A stretch of 28,934 bases of DNA from a virus, in the IMG/VR virus record IMGVR_UViG_3300025000_000341, positions 1 through 28,934 of that record; one strand, 5' to 3'. The notes below the pieces were generated by a model. That model did no database searches, was not told the origin of the DNA, and saw only the letters and a list, made by a program, of their open reading frames with translations. Made by a program: the position numbers and the translations under genes. Of this stretch, positions 7,483-14,029 are shown one piece after another. Each line of letters begins with the position of its first letter. Position 1 is the first letter of the stretch.

Positions 7483-8018
7483 TTTCGCTCCTTTGATAAA
7501 CTTAACACTACGTCCTGCAGTTTTCCTTTTTCCTTTAGCACCGTGTAAATGCGTTTCTCTTCGGCGGTGGCGTAGAGATGGCAGATATCAATCTTCACTT
7601 CCTGTCGGCTGCCGTCGGTGCGGGCGTTGGCCAGCCGTTTAACAAAACTCTTGCCGTGGCTCAGGCCAGACTCATACCCGACCTCCCTGCCTACGCTCTC
7701 TGCACTCTGAACCGTCGAGATGATCTGCATCGCCACCCTGATAGCCCACATCGGCACCTCCCAAGGGATATTATTATTGTTGTCATCTGATGAGTAGCAG
7801 AAAGCGAAACCTCCACCCCTCGAAGAGACGGTGGGTGCATACACCGAATAAGAAGTGGCTCTATTATCATCACACGGCCTGCCAGCCGCCAGGAAAAGAA
7901 GATACACCGGCTTGAAACGTGGGTGTGGCGGTTCAGCTAGGCCACACTTCACATAGACATCGGCGGTTCCAGCGGGGATCCCGAGGATTTTCTCAATCTC
8001 TGTTCTTTCTTTGCCCAT
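7479..8018 (-). CDS. Unknown protein whose C-terminus copies the SNF2 helicase tail
   Basis: A 179-residue protein. The first ~128 residues match nothing I recognise; they include a glycine/serine and asparagine-rich stretch (SSDDNNNNIPWEVP). The last ~50, from ANARTDGSRQ onward, closely resemble the C-terminus of the SNF2 helicase at 8431-9993 (ANARTDGSKQ, then KIDI-H-YATAEEKR, KGK-QDVVL in both). That segment contains the helicase motif VI region, but the ATPase core is absent, so it is unlikely to act as a helicase. The ATG at 8018 has AGAGG upstream; the frame's GTG at 8024 is less likely. It is the first gene after the repeat-B promoter and is coupled to the methyltransferase. Possible readings are a recombination remnant fused to another gene, or a helicase-interfering module. 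Confidence 0.6.
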   Translation of the reverse strand: MGKERTEIEKILGIPAGTADVYVKCGLAEPPHPRFKPVYLLFLAAGRPCDDNRATSYSVYAPTVSSRGGGFAFCYSSDDNNNNIPWEVPMWAIRVAMQIISTVQSAESVGREVGYESGLSHGKSFVKRLANARTDGSRQEVKIDICHLYATAEEKRIYTVLKEKGKLQDVVLSLSKERN

Positions 8019-8059
8019 GATCACCTCTTGGGTTAATTGAGTGGGTACCTGTGTTTTCC

Positions 8060-8129
8060 CCCTTTCAACTCAACCTTAGCTCTTTGTAAACGGGTTGTCA
8101 ACAATTATTTGTGAAGGGGTTTACTTTTT
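8060..8129. repeat. 70-bp perfect direct repeat, copy B (carries a promoter)
   Basis: Identical to 6218-6287. Identity stops abruptly on both sides (first mismatches at 8059 and 8130), as expected for a recent duplication or an insertion target. It overlaps the last codons of the 108-residue gene at 8105-8431, but in a different reading frame from copy A's overlap with the methyltransferase. Confidence 0.95.
8073..8101 (-). promoter_or_regulatory. Sigma70-type promoter with operator motif in its spacer (copy B)
   Basis: TTGACA (8101-8096), 17-bp spacer, TAAGGT (8078-8073) on the minus strand, the same as copy A. GTTTAC-type motifs lie at 8086-8091 in the spacer and 8119-8124 upstream. It should drive the helicase-tail gene and the methyltransferase. 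Confidence 0.72.
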
Positions 8130-8431
8130 ATTTCGGCGTACCGACTGGATCGCTCCCGAGCGAAAATAAAGAACTGATTGCTGGCAATGTATACAGCATC
8201 ATCCACGAACCGTACATCTGCGAGGGTCCCCCGCAGTTTGTCGTGGTCCATCTCAGCATATCCAAACCTGATCCAACCTCCAGACCGAGTATCCTTCCAC
8301 ATTCTCTCGCTGTAATACGCCATAGCCTGCAGAGGAGGCCCGGCCTCAAAAGCTCGCACAGCGTCCCTGTAAAAAGGGAAAACAAGAATAATGCGCTCGC
8401 CGTTCAGCATGTCATCAATGTGTTTTTGCAT
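8105..8431 (-). CDS. Unknown phage protein following the helicase
   Basis: A 108-residue protein (MQKHIDDMLNGERIILVFPF...). The ATG at 8431 shares one base with the helicase TAA (TAATG) and has GGAGGAAGG upstream, so it is coupled to the helicase. It alternates beta-type and helical stretches (ERIILVFPFYRDAVRAFEAG; VRFVDDAVYIASNQFFIF) and has no cysteine cluster or membrane segment. Its last codons run into the 70-bp repeat. Coupling suggests a helicase partner, but I do not recognise a family. Confidence 0.62.
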   Translation of the reverse strand: MQKHIDDMLNGERIILVFPFYRDAVRAFEAGPPLQAMAYYSERMWKDTRSGGWIRFGYAEMDHDKLRGTLADVRFVDDAVYIASNQFFIFARERSSRYAEIKSKPLHK

Positions 8432-9993
8432 TACCTTCCTCCATTGTTCGCCATTTCCAAGACGACGTCTTGGAAACGACCTTTGCCGAGCAGGACATCA
8501 TAGGCGCGTTTCTCTTCAGCCGTTGCATAAATATGAGCGATGTCGATCTTTGCCGACTGCTTCGACCCGTCCGTCCTGGCGTTAGCCTGCTGGACCTTGG
8601 CCGCTTTCAGGTATGGTGCGTACCAGATAGACAACGAGGCGGCGGTGAGGTCGAGGCCGTGGGCCATGGTGTCCGGGTTGGCCATGATGATCCAAGGGTC
8701 GGGCAGAGAGCGGAACTCCCGGAAGATCTGCGCTCGCCGGCCGGCCGAGACACTGCCATCGACGACTGCCACGGACCAGCGCTTGCGAAGCTCAGTGGCG
8801 AGGGTGTTCAGGACCCCGGTGAACGGCACGAAGACCAGGACTTTCTCGTTGTTGGCCTCGATCAATTCCTCAAGGACTTTCAGACGCGGGCCGAAGTCGA
8901 ACTTGACCAGCTTGCCCTCTGCGTCATAGGCTACGCCACAGCTCACCTGGATCAATTTACTTAATAATACCGCAGCGTTAACTGCTGTAACTGTCTGGCC
9001 TCGCAGGTCGGTGGCGGCTTGGTTGCGCAGCTGTTTGTAGGCTCGCTCCTGCTCCGCCGATAACGGGGCCCGACGATCGATGAAGCACGGCTCCATGGTG
9101 GAGCAGACCGTGCGTTTGAAGCGGATGGCGGGTTTAAGGATCCTGGCAACGGACTCCTCCGCTCCTTTCTTCGGTACCCACTTGAACGGGCCAAACTGCA
9201 GCATGGTTTCCTGCTTGAAGCTGGTGAAGTGGCCGCGGTAGTTCTCCGGGGTGATCAATTTGCATTGCCCGAAGGCATCAGGTGGTTCATTTGGGGTCGG
9301 TGTGCCGGTCAGCCCCCAGGCGGAACGGACGATGCCCTGCTTGTTCAGCACCCGGTTCATCGGCGCCCACAAGACGCCCTTCTTGTTTTTCGCTGACCTC
9401 AGCTCTGCTAACTCATCAACGATCACCAGGTCAATGTCCGGCCGAGAGGCGAGGGCTTCCTCGATGAGTCCTACTCCGTGGTGGTTGACGACATAGAAGT
9501 CATGCGGCCGAGCGAGTAACTCAAGGCGTTTCTGCCGGCTGCCGTGCAGGACGGCGAAAGTGCGCAGCGGGAAGCTCTCGAAGATGTTCTGCTCCCAAAC
9601 ATCATAGATGGTGGAGAGCGGGGCGGCGATCAGGGTGCGACGGATCTTACCGGTGCGGCGGAGGTAATCGGCAGCCCACAGGGCGCTTAAGGTTTTTCCT
9701 GTACGCATTTCGGAGAGGCAGTAACAACGAGTGTGGAGGGTGAAGAACTCGCTCGAAGTAATTTGATACCACCTCGGAGTGTACCTCCCAGGCCAGTCGT
9801 ACTTCGTTCTTATCGGCGATGGAGCAGGAACGCCTAAGTTATTTAATATTCTGGCAGCATCCAAGGTGTACGGTACAGCACAAAAAGTTACTCCTGAAAT
9901 TGTCGTACTTTTTATGTCGGGAAAGATAGCACTCAGTTGTTCAGGGGTATTGGTCTGGACTACCAAATGATCCTTAATAATCCTTACCGGCAT
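8431..9993 (-). CDS. SNF2/DEAD-like superfamily 2 helicase
   Basis: A 520-residue helicase. Motif I is MRTGKT (~96-101), motif II VIVDELAE (~190-197), motif III LTGTPTPN (~228-235). The second RecA-like domain has VLVFVPF and ends with QQANARTDGSKQ in place of the usual motif VI arginine pair, a form common in phage SNF2-like helicases. It should be an ATP-driven DNA translocase in replication or recombination. The ATG at 9993 has AAGGA with a 7-nt spacer; a longer frame to 10086 would overlap the HNH gene. The first ~85 codons are visibly more A/T-rich than the rest, and a second, diverged copy of the N-terminus lies at 10517-10615. This points to a chimeric gene whose 5' end was replaced together with the HNH-AP2 insertion. 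Confidence 0.87.
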   Translation of the reverse strand: MPVRIIKDHLVVQTNTPEQLSAIFPDIKSTTISGVTFCAVPYTLDAARILNNLGVPAPSPIRTKYDWPGRYTPRWYQITSSEFFTLHTRCYCLSEMRTGKTLSALWAADYLRRTGKIRRTLIAAPLSTIYDVWEQNIFESFPLRTFAVLHGSRQKRLELLARPHDFYVVNHHGVGLIEEALASRPDIDLVIVDELAELRSAKNKKGVLWAPMNRVLNKQGIVRSAWGLTGTPTPNEPPDAFGQCKLITPENYRGHFTSFKQETMLQFGPFKWVPKKGAEESVARILKPAIRFKRTVCSTMEPCFIDRRAPLSAEQERAYKQLRNQAATDLRGQTVTAVNAAVLLSKLIQVSCGVAYDAEGKLVKFDFGPRLKVLEELIEANNEKVLVFVPFTGVLNTLATELRKRWSVAVVDGSVSAGRRAQIFREFRSLPDPWIIMANPDTMAHGLDLTAASLSIWYAPYLKAAKVQQANARTDGSKQSAKIDIAHIYATAEEKRAYDVLLGKGRFQDVVLEMANNGGR

Positions 9994-10520
9994 ACAATAT
10001 TCCTTGTGAGCATGTATTTCTTTGCTGTAGAGTCCCCCGACCAATCTGGATAGTCTAAACACTGCTCTGCAGCGTATCGCGCACATGCAGCATCTAATAA
10101 ATCAGAAAAGTGCCCTAAATATTTCATTTCTCCGGACACCATGACAAACGCTTGCCACCGGTTACGTTGCGCTCTCCAACGCACCCCTGTCACACTACTG
10201 GTGTTGTTTCGTGCCTTCGTGCAATTCCTAGATTGGCACTGGTAAGATGCCTCCCTAAGATTTTCATACGCATTGTTGTGTCTTACTCTATCTTCATGGT
10301 CTACAGTGAGTTCCGGAAAATATCCATCCACATACAACACAGCCAGTCTATGAGCTTTATATGACCTGCCGTCTAACTTTATGTCCACATACCCGTGTTT
10401 ATTGTGTCTACATCCAGCTACCTGCCCGACGGTGATCCCGCTTTTCCTGTGTATCCAGGTAAAGACTCCGGTGATTTTGTCGTAATGTAGAAGTTCCCTT
10501 AGTCGCTGTTGTGTAATCAT
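9984..10520 (-). CDS. HNH endonuclease with AP2-like DNA-binding domain
   Basis: A 178-residue homing-type nuclease. The HNH core is near residues 55-100 (AHRLAVLYVDG, VDHEDRVRHNNAYENLREAS), followed by an AP2-like DNA-binding segment (TSSVTGVRWRAQRNRWQAF ... LGHFSDLLDAACARYAAE, ~107-155). AAGGAG with an 8-nt spacer precedes the ATG. The 3' end overlaps the helicase start by 10 nt, and its 5' end overlaps a 32-codon remnant of a helicase N-terminus. It is A/T-richer than the genes around it. These features suggest a mobile HNH gene that entered the helicase gene, with the downstream helicase 5' end coming along. Cleavage specificity is unknown. Confidence 0.86.
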   Translation of the reverse strand: MITQQRLRELLHYDKITGVFTWIHRKSGITVGQVAGCRHNKHGYVDIKLDGRSYKAHRLAVLYVDGYFPELTVDHEDRVRHNNAYENLREASYQCQSRNCTKARNNTSSVTGVRWRAQRNRWQAFVMVSGEMKYLGHFSDLLDAACARYAAEQCLDYPDWSGDSTAKKYMLTRNIVCR

Positions 10521-10615
10521 ATTATTATCTCCTTGAGATCAGGGAACAGGGCGCGGAACTGGCCGGCGTTGTCAGACTCGATGACGTAGTGGTCGTTCAG
10601 GACGCGGATGGTCAT
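10517..10615 (-). pseudogene. Displaced N-terminal fragment of the SNF2 helicase
   Basis: A 32-codon frame, MTIRVLNDHYVIESDNAG then QFRALFPDLKE, that aligns end to end with the first 28 residues of the intact helicase (MPVRIIKDHLVVQTNTPE then QLSAIFPDIKS). Shared positions include R, DH, V, Q, A and FPD-K. It uses G/C-rich codons like the helicase body, unlike the A/T-rich N-terminus now attached to the helicase. It stops at a TGA overlapping the HNH start codon (ATGA), and its own ATG overlaps the small membrane gene's stop. The best reading is the original helicase start, cut off by HNH insertion. A short regulatory peptide is an alternative. Confidence 0.7.
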
Positions 10616-10761
10616 TGGCGAACCGCCAACCCAGTCCACATCAAAACGAGTCCGCCAACCAAGTATGTGTCACCTGGGGCTTCTCCATTAGTAATGTAGA
10701 GCGATAGCAGACCAATCATTATGAGAGCGAAGGCTCCAATAAATAATACTGTCTTATTCAT
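10612..10761 (-). CDS. Small membrane protein
   Basis: A 49-residue protein with two hydrophobic stretches: VLFIGAFALIMIGLLSLYI (residues ~5-23) and VGGLVLMWTGLAV (~35-47), joined by a short acidic loop. The ATG at 10761-10759 overlaps the VRR-NUC stop (ATGA) with GGAG 5 nt upstream, and its TGA overlaps the helicase remnant's ATG. It is likely a two-pass inner-membrane peptide. Role unknown; small membrane proteins in early phage operons can affect superinfection or host physiology, but nothing here proves that. Confidence 0.6.
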   Translation of the reverse strand: MNKTVLFIGAFALIMIGLLSLYITNGEAPGDTYLVGGLVLMWTGLAVRQ

Positions 10762-11141
10762 ATACTCTCCGCATAAGTAACTATCTTATCCACTCGCCTC
10801 AGCCACTCCTCAAACGCCTTCAAGCTCTCAGGCCCGTCCACCACAAAAACTGCCCCGCCGGAGCAGGAGATGGCGTCGATCTGGAGTTTTTGGAACCCCG
10901 ACGGGGTCTTACCTTTCACTTTTGCCTCGCATGCCCAGAAAACGCCACGGTAGTGTCCATGAAAATCGGGAATTCCAGATGTACCAAAGGCTCCCTTAAC
11001 CGGCATGGTGTACCAGCCCTGCGCGTCTTCTGGAAAGCCAGTGCCTCCCGGCCCGGACCCTGCCTTGCTGGCAGGGTAGATCTTGTACTGAGCAAGGACA
11101 GCCTTGATGCTGTCTTTTACCTTGCCTTCGGGAGTGGCCAT
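10758..11141 (-). CDS. VRR-NUC domain nuclease (PD-(D/E)xK fold)
   Basis: A 127-residue protein with the VRR-NUC signature: GTSGIPDFHGHYRGVFWACE, then AKVKGKTPSGFQKLQIDAI, then GGAVFVVDG. The active-site acids and lysine are D in GIPDF and E and K in CEAK. The family includes phage Holliday-junction or flap nucleases and FAN1. Length is typical for the free-standing phage form. GAGAGGG precedes the ATG. It sits between the DHH phosphoesterase and the helicase, fitting a role in recombination or replication-intermediate processing. Confidence 0.85.
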   Translation of the reverse strand: MATPEGKVKDSIKAVLAQYKIYPASKAGSGPGGTGFPEDAQGWYTMPVKGAFGTSGIPDFHGHYRGVFWACEAKVKGKTPSGFQKLQIDAISCSGGAVFVVDGPESLKAFEEWLRRVDKIVTYAESI

Positions 11142-11144
11142 CCC

Positions 11145-11342
11145 CTACCCTCTCGAAGTAACTTTTTCCCAAATCCGCTCAAGCACATCTATCTGCTTTT
11201 GAGAAATGGTATTCCTGGACACCATCTGCGTTTCTACAGAGTCGAGAAACTCAGCCTCCCATTCTGTCAGCCGGTCCTCTCTGCTCTTAGTCTTTAGACA
11301 GTCATCAATCATCTCTTTGTACTCGCTGAGCCAGTCATCCAT
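11145..11342 (-). CDS. Small helical protein of unknown function
   Basis: A 65-residue, mostly helical protein beginning MDDWLSEYKEMIDDCLKTK and continuing with LTEWEAEFLDSVETQM and SQKQIDVLERIWEKV. This last pattern recurs in small phage proteins found beside nuclease and polymerase genes. Its ATG shares one base with the DHH stop codon (TGATG), so translation is coupled. A GGGGGGAG stretch lies directly upstream. A TTG start at 11354 would overlap the DHH gene and is less likely. Function unknown. Confidence 0.58.
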   Translation of the reverse strand: MDDWLSEYKEMIDDCLKTKSREDRLTEWEAEFLDSVETQMVSRNTISQKQIDVLERIWEKVTSRG

Positions 11343-12169
11343 CACTCCCCCCAAAGAAAGCCAATAGGAAACGTCCCTATCTCAGTAGCAAACCCAGCCG
11401 AGTTCCGATGCCCGCCCCCGCCGTACCGCCGAGCCACCTCAGAGACATCGAAGTCACCCACTGATCGCAGGGACCACGATCGCACCCCTTTCCTGTCGCA
11501 GTATGTCGCTGAGAACGGGGCGGCGGGATAGACCCGGCACAGTTCGTTACCTATCTCTGAAACATTCGCCGAGGCGTTCAGCACCGGCACCTCGTGTATG
11601 TCCCAGAACATGATCCGGACGTCGCGCAGGGCGGCTTTGATCTGGCCGTTGCGGAAGGACTGGATGTAGCTGCCGGCGTTGAAAGCACGAAGGATGAAGC
11701 CAGGATGAACAGCCTCGTCGTGCCAGGCATCGAACTCGAAGGGCAGGGTGGCGATGTAAAGGTTGATGGTCTCCGACTCAGGCAGCTCGAACTTCCACAG
11801 ATCACGGTCCTGAACATAAGCAAGGATGGCAGGCATCGGCTCACGTTTATGAAAATACTCCCAAGTCAGGGCACAGCCGGACTTGTTCATGCTGAAGATA
11901 GCATAGTTGCTACCTCGCAAATTATCTTCCGCCGACTTGTGATGGTCGATGACCAGCAGCGCGTACTTGGCGGCGAGGGCGTCGCAGGTCTCGCGGTCGT
12001 AGGAGAAATCAACGATGAGCAGGTGCGTGGTGCCCTCTGGGATCTCCGGCACCGGCTGGTTGTACTGGACCGGGATATAGGTCGCCGTGTCCTGGTAGAC
12101 CCTCCAGGCTGCGTAGGCTGAGGCAAACCCATCGGCGTCTGAGTGGTAGAGAACTGTTACTGGTTTCAT
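11342..12169 (-). CDS. DHH-family phosphoesterase/nanoRNase-like protein
   Basis: A 275-residue DHH/DHHA1 protein. Metal-binding motifs are HSDADG (~9-14), VDFSYD (~53-58) and IDHHKS (~73-78); the C-terminal DHHA1 substrate loop is GGGGHRNSAGF (~248-258). Complete motifs suggest an active manganese-dependent phosphodiesterase. Relatives include RecJ exonuclease, NrnA nanoRNase and cyclic dinucleotide phosphodiesterases. The short length without an OB domain is nearer to NrnA than RecJ. Possible roles are recycling short DNA/RNA oligonucleotides or degrading second-messenger nucleotides. GGAG with a 7-nt spacer supports the ATG. Confidence 0.86.
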   Translation of the reverse strand: MKPVTVLYHSDADGFASAYAAWRVYQDTATYIPVQYNQPVPEIPEGTTHLLIVDFSYDRETCDALAAKYALLVIDHHKSAEDNLRGSNYAIFSMNKSGCALTWEYFHKREPMPAILAYVQDRDLWKFELPESETINLYIATLPFEFDAWHDEAVHPGFILRAFNAGSYIQSFRNGQIKAALRDVRIMFWDIHEVPVLNASANVSEIGNELCRVYPAAPFSATYCDRKGVRSWSLRSVGDFDVSEVARRYGGGGHRNSAGFATEIGTFPIGFLWGE

Positions 12170-12186
12170 TTTTCCTCTCCAAGTTG

Positions 12187-12573
12187 CTAGAACATTCCTC
12201 TAAACATATCGGCAACAGCCTTCGCTGCAGCTTCCAACATCTGCCGGTTCCTTTCAGCTCTTTCCTGTTTATGCTTCAGCTTTGCAAGTCTTCGCTTCTC
12301 AATATTCTCAGGCTTCCAGTAGGTTGCCCTTCTTTTATCCGCGGCGGCTTTCTTTTTAGCTTTTGCTTTCTCCGCTATTTCTTGCTCTTTCGCTGCTTCA
12401 AAGTAAATCGCTGTTTCTTGCGAGTCATAGCACTCAGAGCACAAAGCATAATCAATTTGGTTCTGGAGTGTCATTGGAGTGCAACAATCTTCACAGACAG
12501 GTTCATCACAATCACGACAAGCAAAGTCAGTTCGAGATCCGCAGATATGACACTCAAGCATCTCCGGCATCAT
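12187..12573 (-). CDS. Zinc-finger and coiled-coil protein
   Basis: A 128-residue protein. Residues 8-52 hold a cross-brace-like cysteine array (CHICG, CRDCDEPVCEDC, then LCSECYD), similar in spacing to B-box/RING zinc fingers. The rest is a strongly charged helix (EAAKEQEIAEKAKAKKKAAADKRR and on), predicted coiled coil. Two adjacent ATGs follow AAGGAG; the second (12570) has the better spacing. Its start overlaps the 49-residue gene. It may bind DNA, RNA or protein. The zinc binding is well supported; the partner is unknown. Confidence 0.65.
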   Translation of the reverse strand: MMPEMLECHICGSRTDFACRDCDEPVCEDCCTPMTLQNQIDYALCSECYDSQETAIYFEAAKEQEIAEKAKAKKKAAADKRRATYWKPENIEKRRLAKLKHKQERAERNRQMLEAAAKAVADMFRGMF

Positions 12574-12703
12574 CCATCTCCTTATTGGTTATGAGCCTGT
12601 CGGCTCGCGCTTGTGCAACCTCTGCCGCCCACTCATCCTCGGACAGCGGCTCTTGGTCTCTATCCCAGCACCAGTCTATGTAATCTTCGTATGAGGTGAT
12701 CAT
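12554..12703 (-). CDS. Small acidic protein
   Basis: A 49-residue acidic protein: MITSYEDYIDWCWDRDQEPL, then SEDEWAAEVAQARADRL. AAGGAG with a 6-nt spacer precedes the ATG. The last 20 nt overlap the zinc-finger gene start in another frame, and that gene's ribosome site lies inside this one. The acidic tyrosine/tryptophan pattern resembles short phage proteins of unknown role. Confidence 0.58.
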   Translation of the reverse strand: MITSYEDYIDWCWDRDQEPLSEDEWAAEVAQARADRLITNKEMDDAGDA

Positions 12704-12706
12704 GGT

Positions 12707-12919
12707 TTACTCCTTAATGAACCTAATCAAGGCAGCAGGTATGTTCAAAACCGAACCATCAGGTAGTTCTATGATGGCAGTAGAGTACATCCCTGGTCCT
12801 CCTTCAAACTCCTCGTACCCAACACCAAACTGGTGAAAAACAGCCTCGCCAACTTCGACGATGACGTTACGTTTCACCTCGGGCGACCACTTATATTCTG
12901 AATATTTTACTTTTCTCAT
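12707..12919 (-). CDS. Small protein of unknown function
   Basis: A 70-residue protein, MRKVKYSEYKWSPEVKRN onward, with a beta-rich second half (YSTAIIELPDGSVLNIPAALI) that looks like a small barrel or sheet. AAGGAG with a 7-nt spacer fixes the ATG at 12919; the longer frame to 12994 has no ribosome site and overlaps the next gene. Role unknown. Confidence 0.62.
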   Translation of the reverse strand: MRKVKYSEYKWSPEVKRNVIVEVGEAVFHQFGVGYEEFEGGPGMYSTAIIELPDGSVLNIPAALIRFIKE

Positions 12920-12923
12920 ACTT

Positions 12924-13190
12924 TCACTCCTTGGAGAAAGAAGGAATAATGAACATGGAGCGCTTGCGGTCGAGAAGTTCCACCAGCAGAGCATCCACTA
13001 CTCCACCGGGCAGGACATTACAGAGAGCATCAGCAAGCTGAAAGGCTTCTTCCATCAGCAGATCTCTCCATTCACTCTCCCACGAATTGGTTGTATCTGG
13101 GCGAGGAATCTCTTTGTCAAAGATCAGTGTGAGATCTTCCGGTACTGTGTCTCCTGCTCCTTGCGCTTTGTAGATATTCAGTGTCTTCAT
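12924..13190 (-). CDS. Small protein of unknown function
   Basis: An 88-residue protein, MKTLNIYKAQGAGDTVPEDL onward, with a helical C-terminal half (WRDLLMEEAFQLADALCNVL). The ATG at 13190 forms an ATGA overlap with the nuclease stop and has GGAGAGGAGAG upstream. The longer frame to 13388 lies within the nuclease gene and is rejected. Coupling suggests a nuclease partner, which is inference only. Confidence 0.6.
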   Translation of the reverse strand: MKTLNIYKAQGAGDTVPEDLTLIFDKEIPRPDTTNSWESEWRDLLMEEAFQLADALCNVLPGGVVDALLVELLDRKRSMFIIPSFSKE

Positions 13191-13888
13191 ACTCTCCTCT
13201 CCCCGCGCCGTGAGGCGCAATCGTTTACCTGACACCAAGGACACAAGCCAGAAGGTCTGGCCGGGAAGTGCTCCGACGCCCAAGCGTCCTCCATCCGCTG
13301 CACCCGCGGCAGGAACTCCTGCCAGACCTTGGGTATCTCTGCCTTGGTTATCGGCTTGATGCCGGTCGTTTGCTGGTGCTTTACCCATATAAGCTTTCCG
13401 TCAAAAGTCTGCAGGTAAGGACGCAGTATTGCCAGCGCTGCAAGCCCCAGAAGTAACTGGTCTTCGTCTTCTTTAATCTTACCCCCCGACTTCCAGTCCC
13501 CGTACCACACATTGACTTTCTGTTTGGTTATGACGATGTCCAATTTAATCCTGAACCAGGTGTCCTTGGCGAACCAGCTTACCGGCTTCAACTGCCGGGT
13601 CAGGGCGATCTCCAGCTCGGCCTCGACCTTATGGCCGGAGCGGAGCATGGCTGTCGCGTAGGGCTCGACAGGTTTCAGTGCCTCGATGTCCGGGTGCGGG
13701 ATGCCTTTTAGGAAAAGCTCGGCGGCCTTATGCACCCTGTTGCCATAGATGATGGCCTCGGTGTCTACCCAAGGGATCACGCAGTAAAAGCGGTTGGCGG
13801 CGTAGCGTTTCGGACAGCCTTCATAGTCGGTCAGGGCGGTGTAGCTCCATGAGAATTTCTTCCCTCGGGCGTTCAAAACTTCAGGCAT
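13187..13888 (-). CDS. Cas4/RecB-like PD-(D/E)xK exonuclease with Fe-S-type cysteines
   Basis: A 233-residue nuclease. SYTALTDYEGCPKRYA (~15-30) gives the first cysteine, GNRVHKAAE (~49-57) the conserved histidine, IKLDIVI and YGDWKSGGK (~118-138) the catalytic D...D-x-K core, then a glutamine in DEDQLLLG. The C-terminal CPWCQVNDC supplies three more cysteines, so all four iron-sulphur ligands of the Cas4/AddB-type domain can be placed. It is probably a 5'-3' or single-strand-specific DNA exonuclease for replication or recombination. The ATG at 13888 has AAGGAG with a 6-nt spacer; the upstream GTG at 13981 would translate the leader hairpin and is unlikely. Confidence 0.84.
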   Translation of the reverse strand: MPEVLNARGKKFSWSYTALTDYEGCPKRYAANRFYCVIPWVDTEAIIYGNRVHKAAELFLKGIPHPDIEALKPVEPYATAMLRSGHKVEAELEIALTRQLKPVSWFAKDTWFRIKLDIVITKQKVNVWYGDWKSGGKIKEDEDQLLLGLAALAILRPYLQTFDGKLIWVKHQQTTGIKPITKAEIPKVWQEFLPRVQRMEDAWASEHFPARPSGLCPWCQVNDCASRRGERRV

Positions 13889-13912
13889 GTAGGTCTCCTT
13901 ATCGGTAAAAAT

Positions 13913-13963
13913 GATGCCCTCGCAGTCAGTTACCCAGCCAGAGTGCGATCCTGCGAGGGCATC
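13913..13963 (-). promoter_or_regulatory. Long leader hairpin before the Cas4-like nuclease gene
   Basis: A perfect 13-bp inverted repeat, GATGCCCTCGCAG (13913-13925) and CTGCGAGGGCATC (13951-13963), with a 25-nt loop. On the transcribed (minus) strand the stem is followed by ATTTTT, a terminator-like ending. It sits 25 nt before the nuclease ATG and after a promoter-like element, so it may attenuate or terminate transcription entering from the polymerase gene, or stabilise the new mRNA's 5' end. Confidence 0.6.
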
Positions 13964-13979
13964 GTCCAGCGCACAACTC

Positions 13980-14029
13980 ACTGTGACACGGTTTACAAAC
14001 TATTGCAAGTAAAAAGTTGCGGGGTTTAC
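13980..14029 (-). promoter_or_regulatory. Operator pair with weak promoter
   Basis: GTTTAC motifs at 13991-13996 and 14024-14029 are 33 bp apart, exactly the spacing found in the two 70-bp repeats, and the distal one has the same GGGGTTTACTT context. A TTGCAA (-35 candidate, 14008-14003) lies 17 bp from CACAGT, a poor -10. The operator layout is convincing; the promoter itself is weak by eye. Confidence 0.45.

Noticed and set aside
12705-12710. GTTTAC in the ribosome-site region of the 49-residue gene
   Set aside because: No promoter elements surround it and it is explained by the AAGGAGTAAACC ribosome site; not counted in the operator set.
13889-13981. N-terminal extension of the Cas4-like nuclease from GTG 13981
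   Set aside because: It would translate the 13-bp leader hairpin and has no ribosome site, while ATG 13888 has AAGGAG at ideal spacing.
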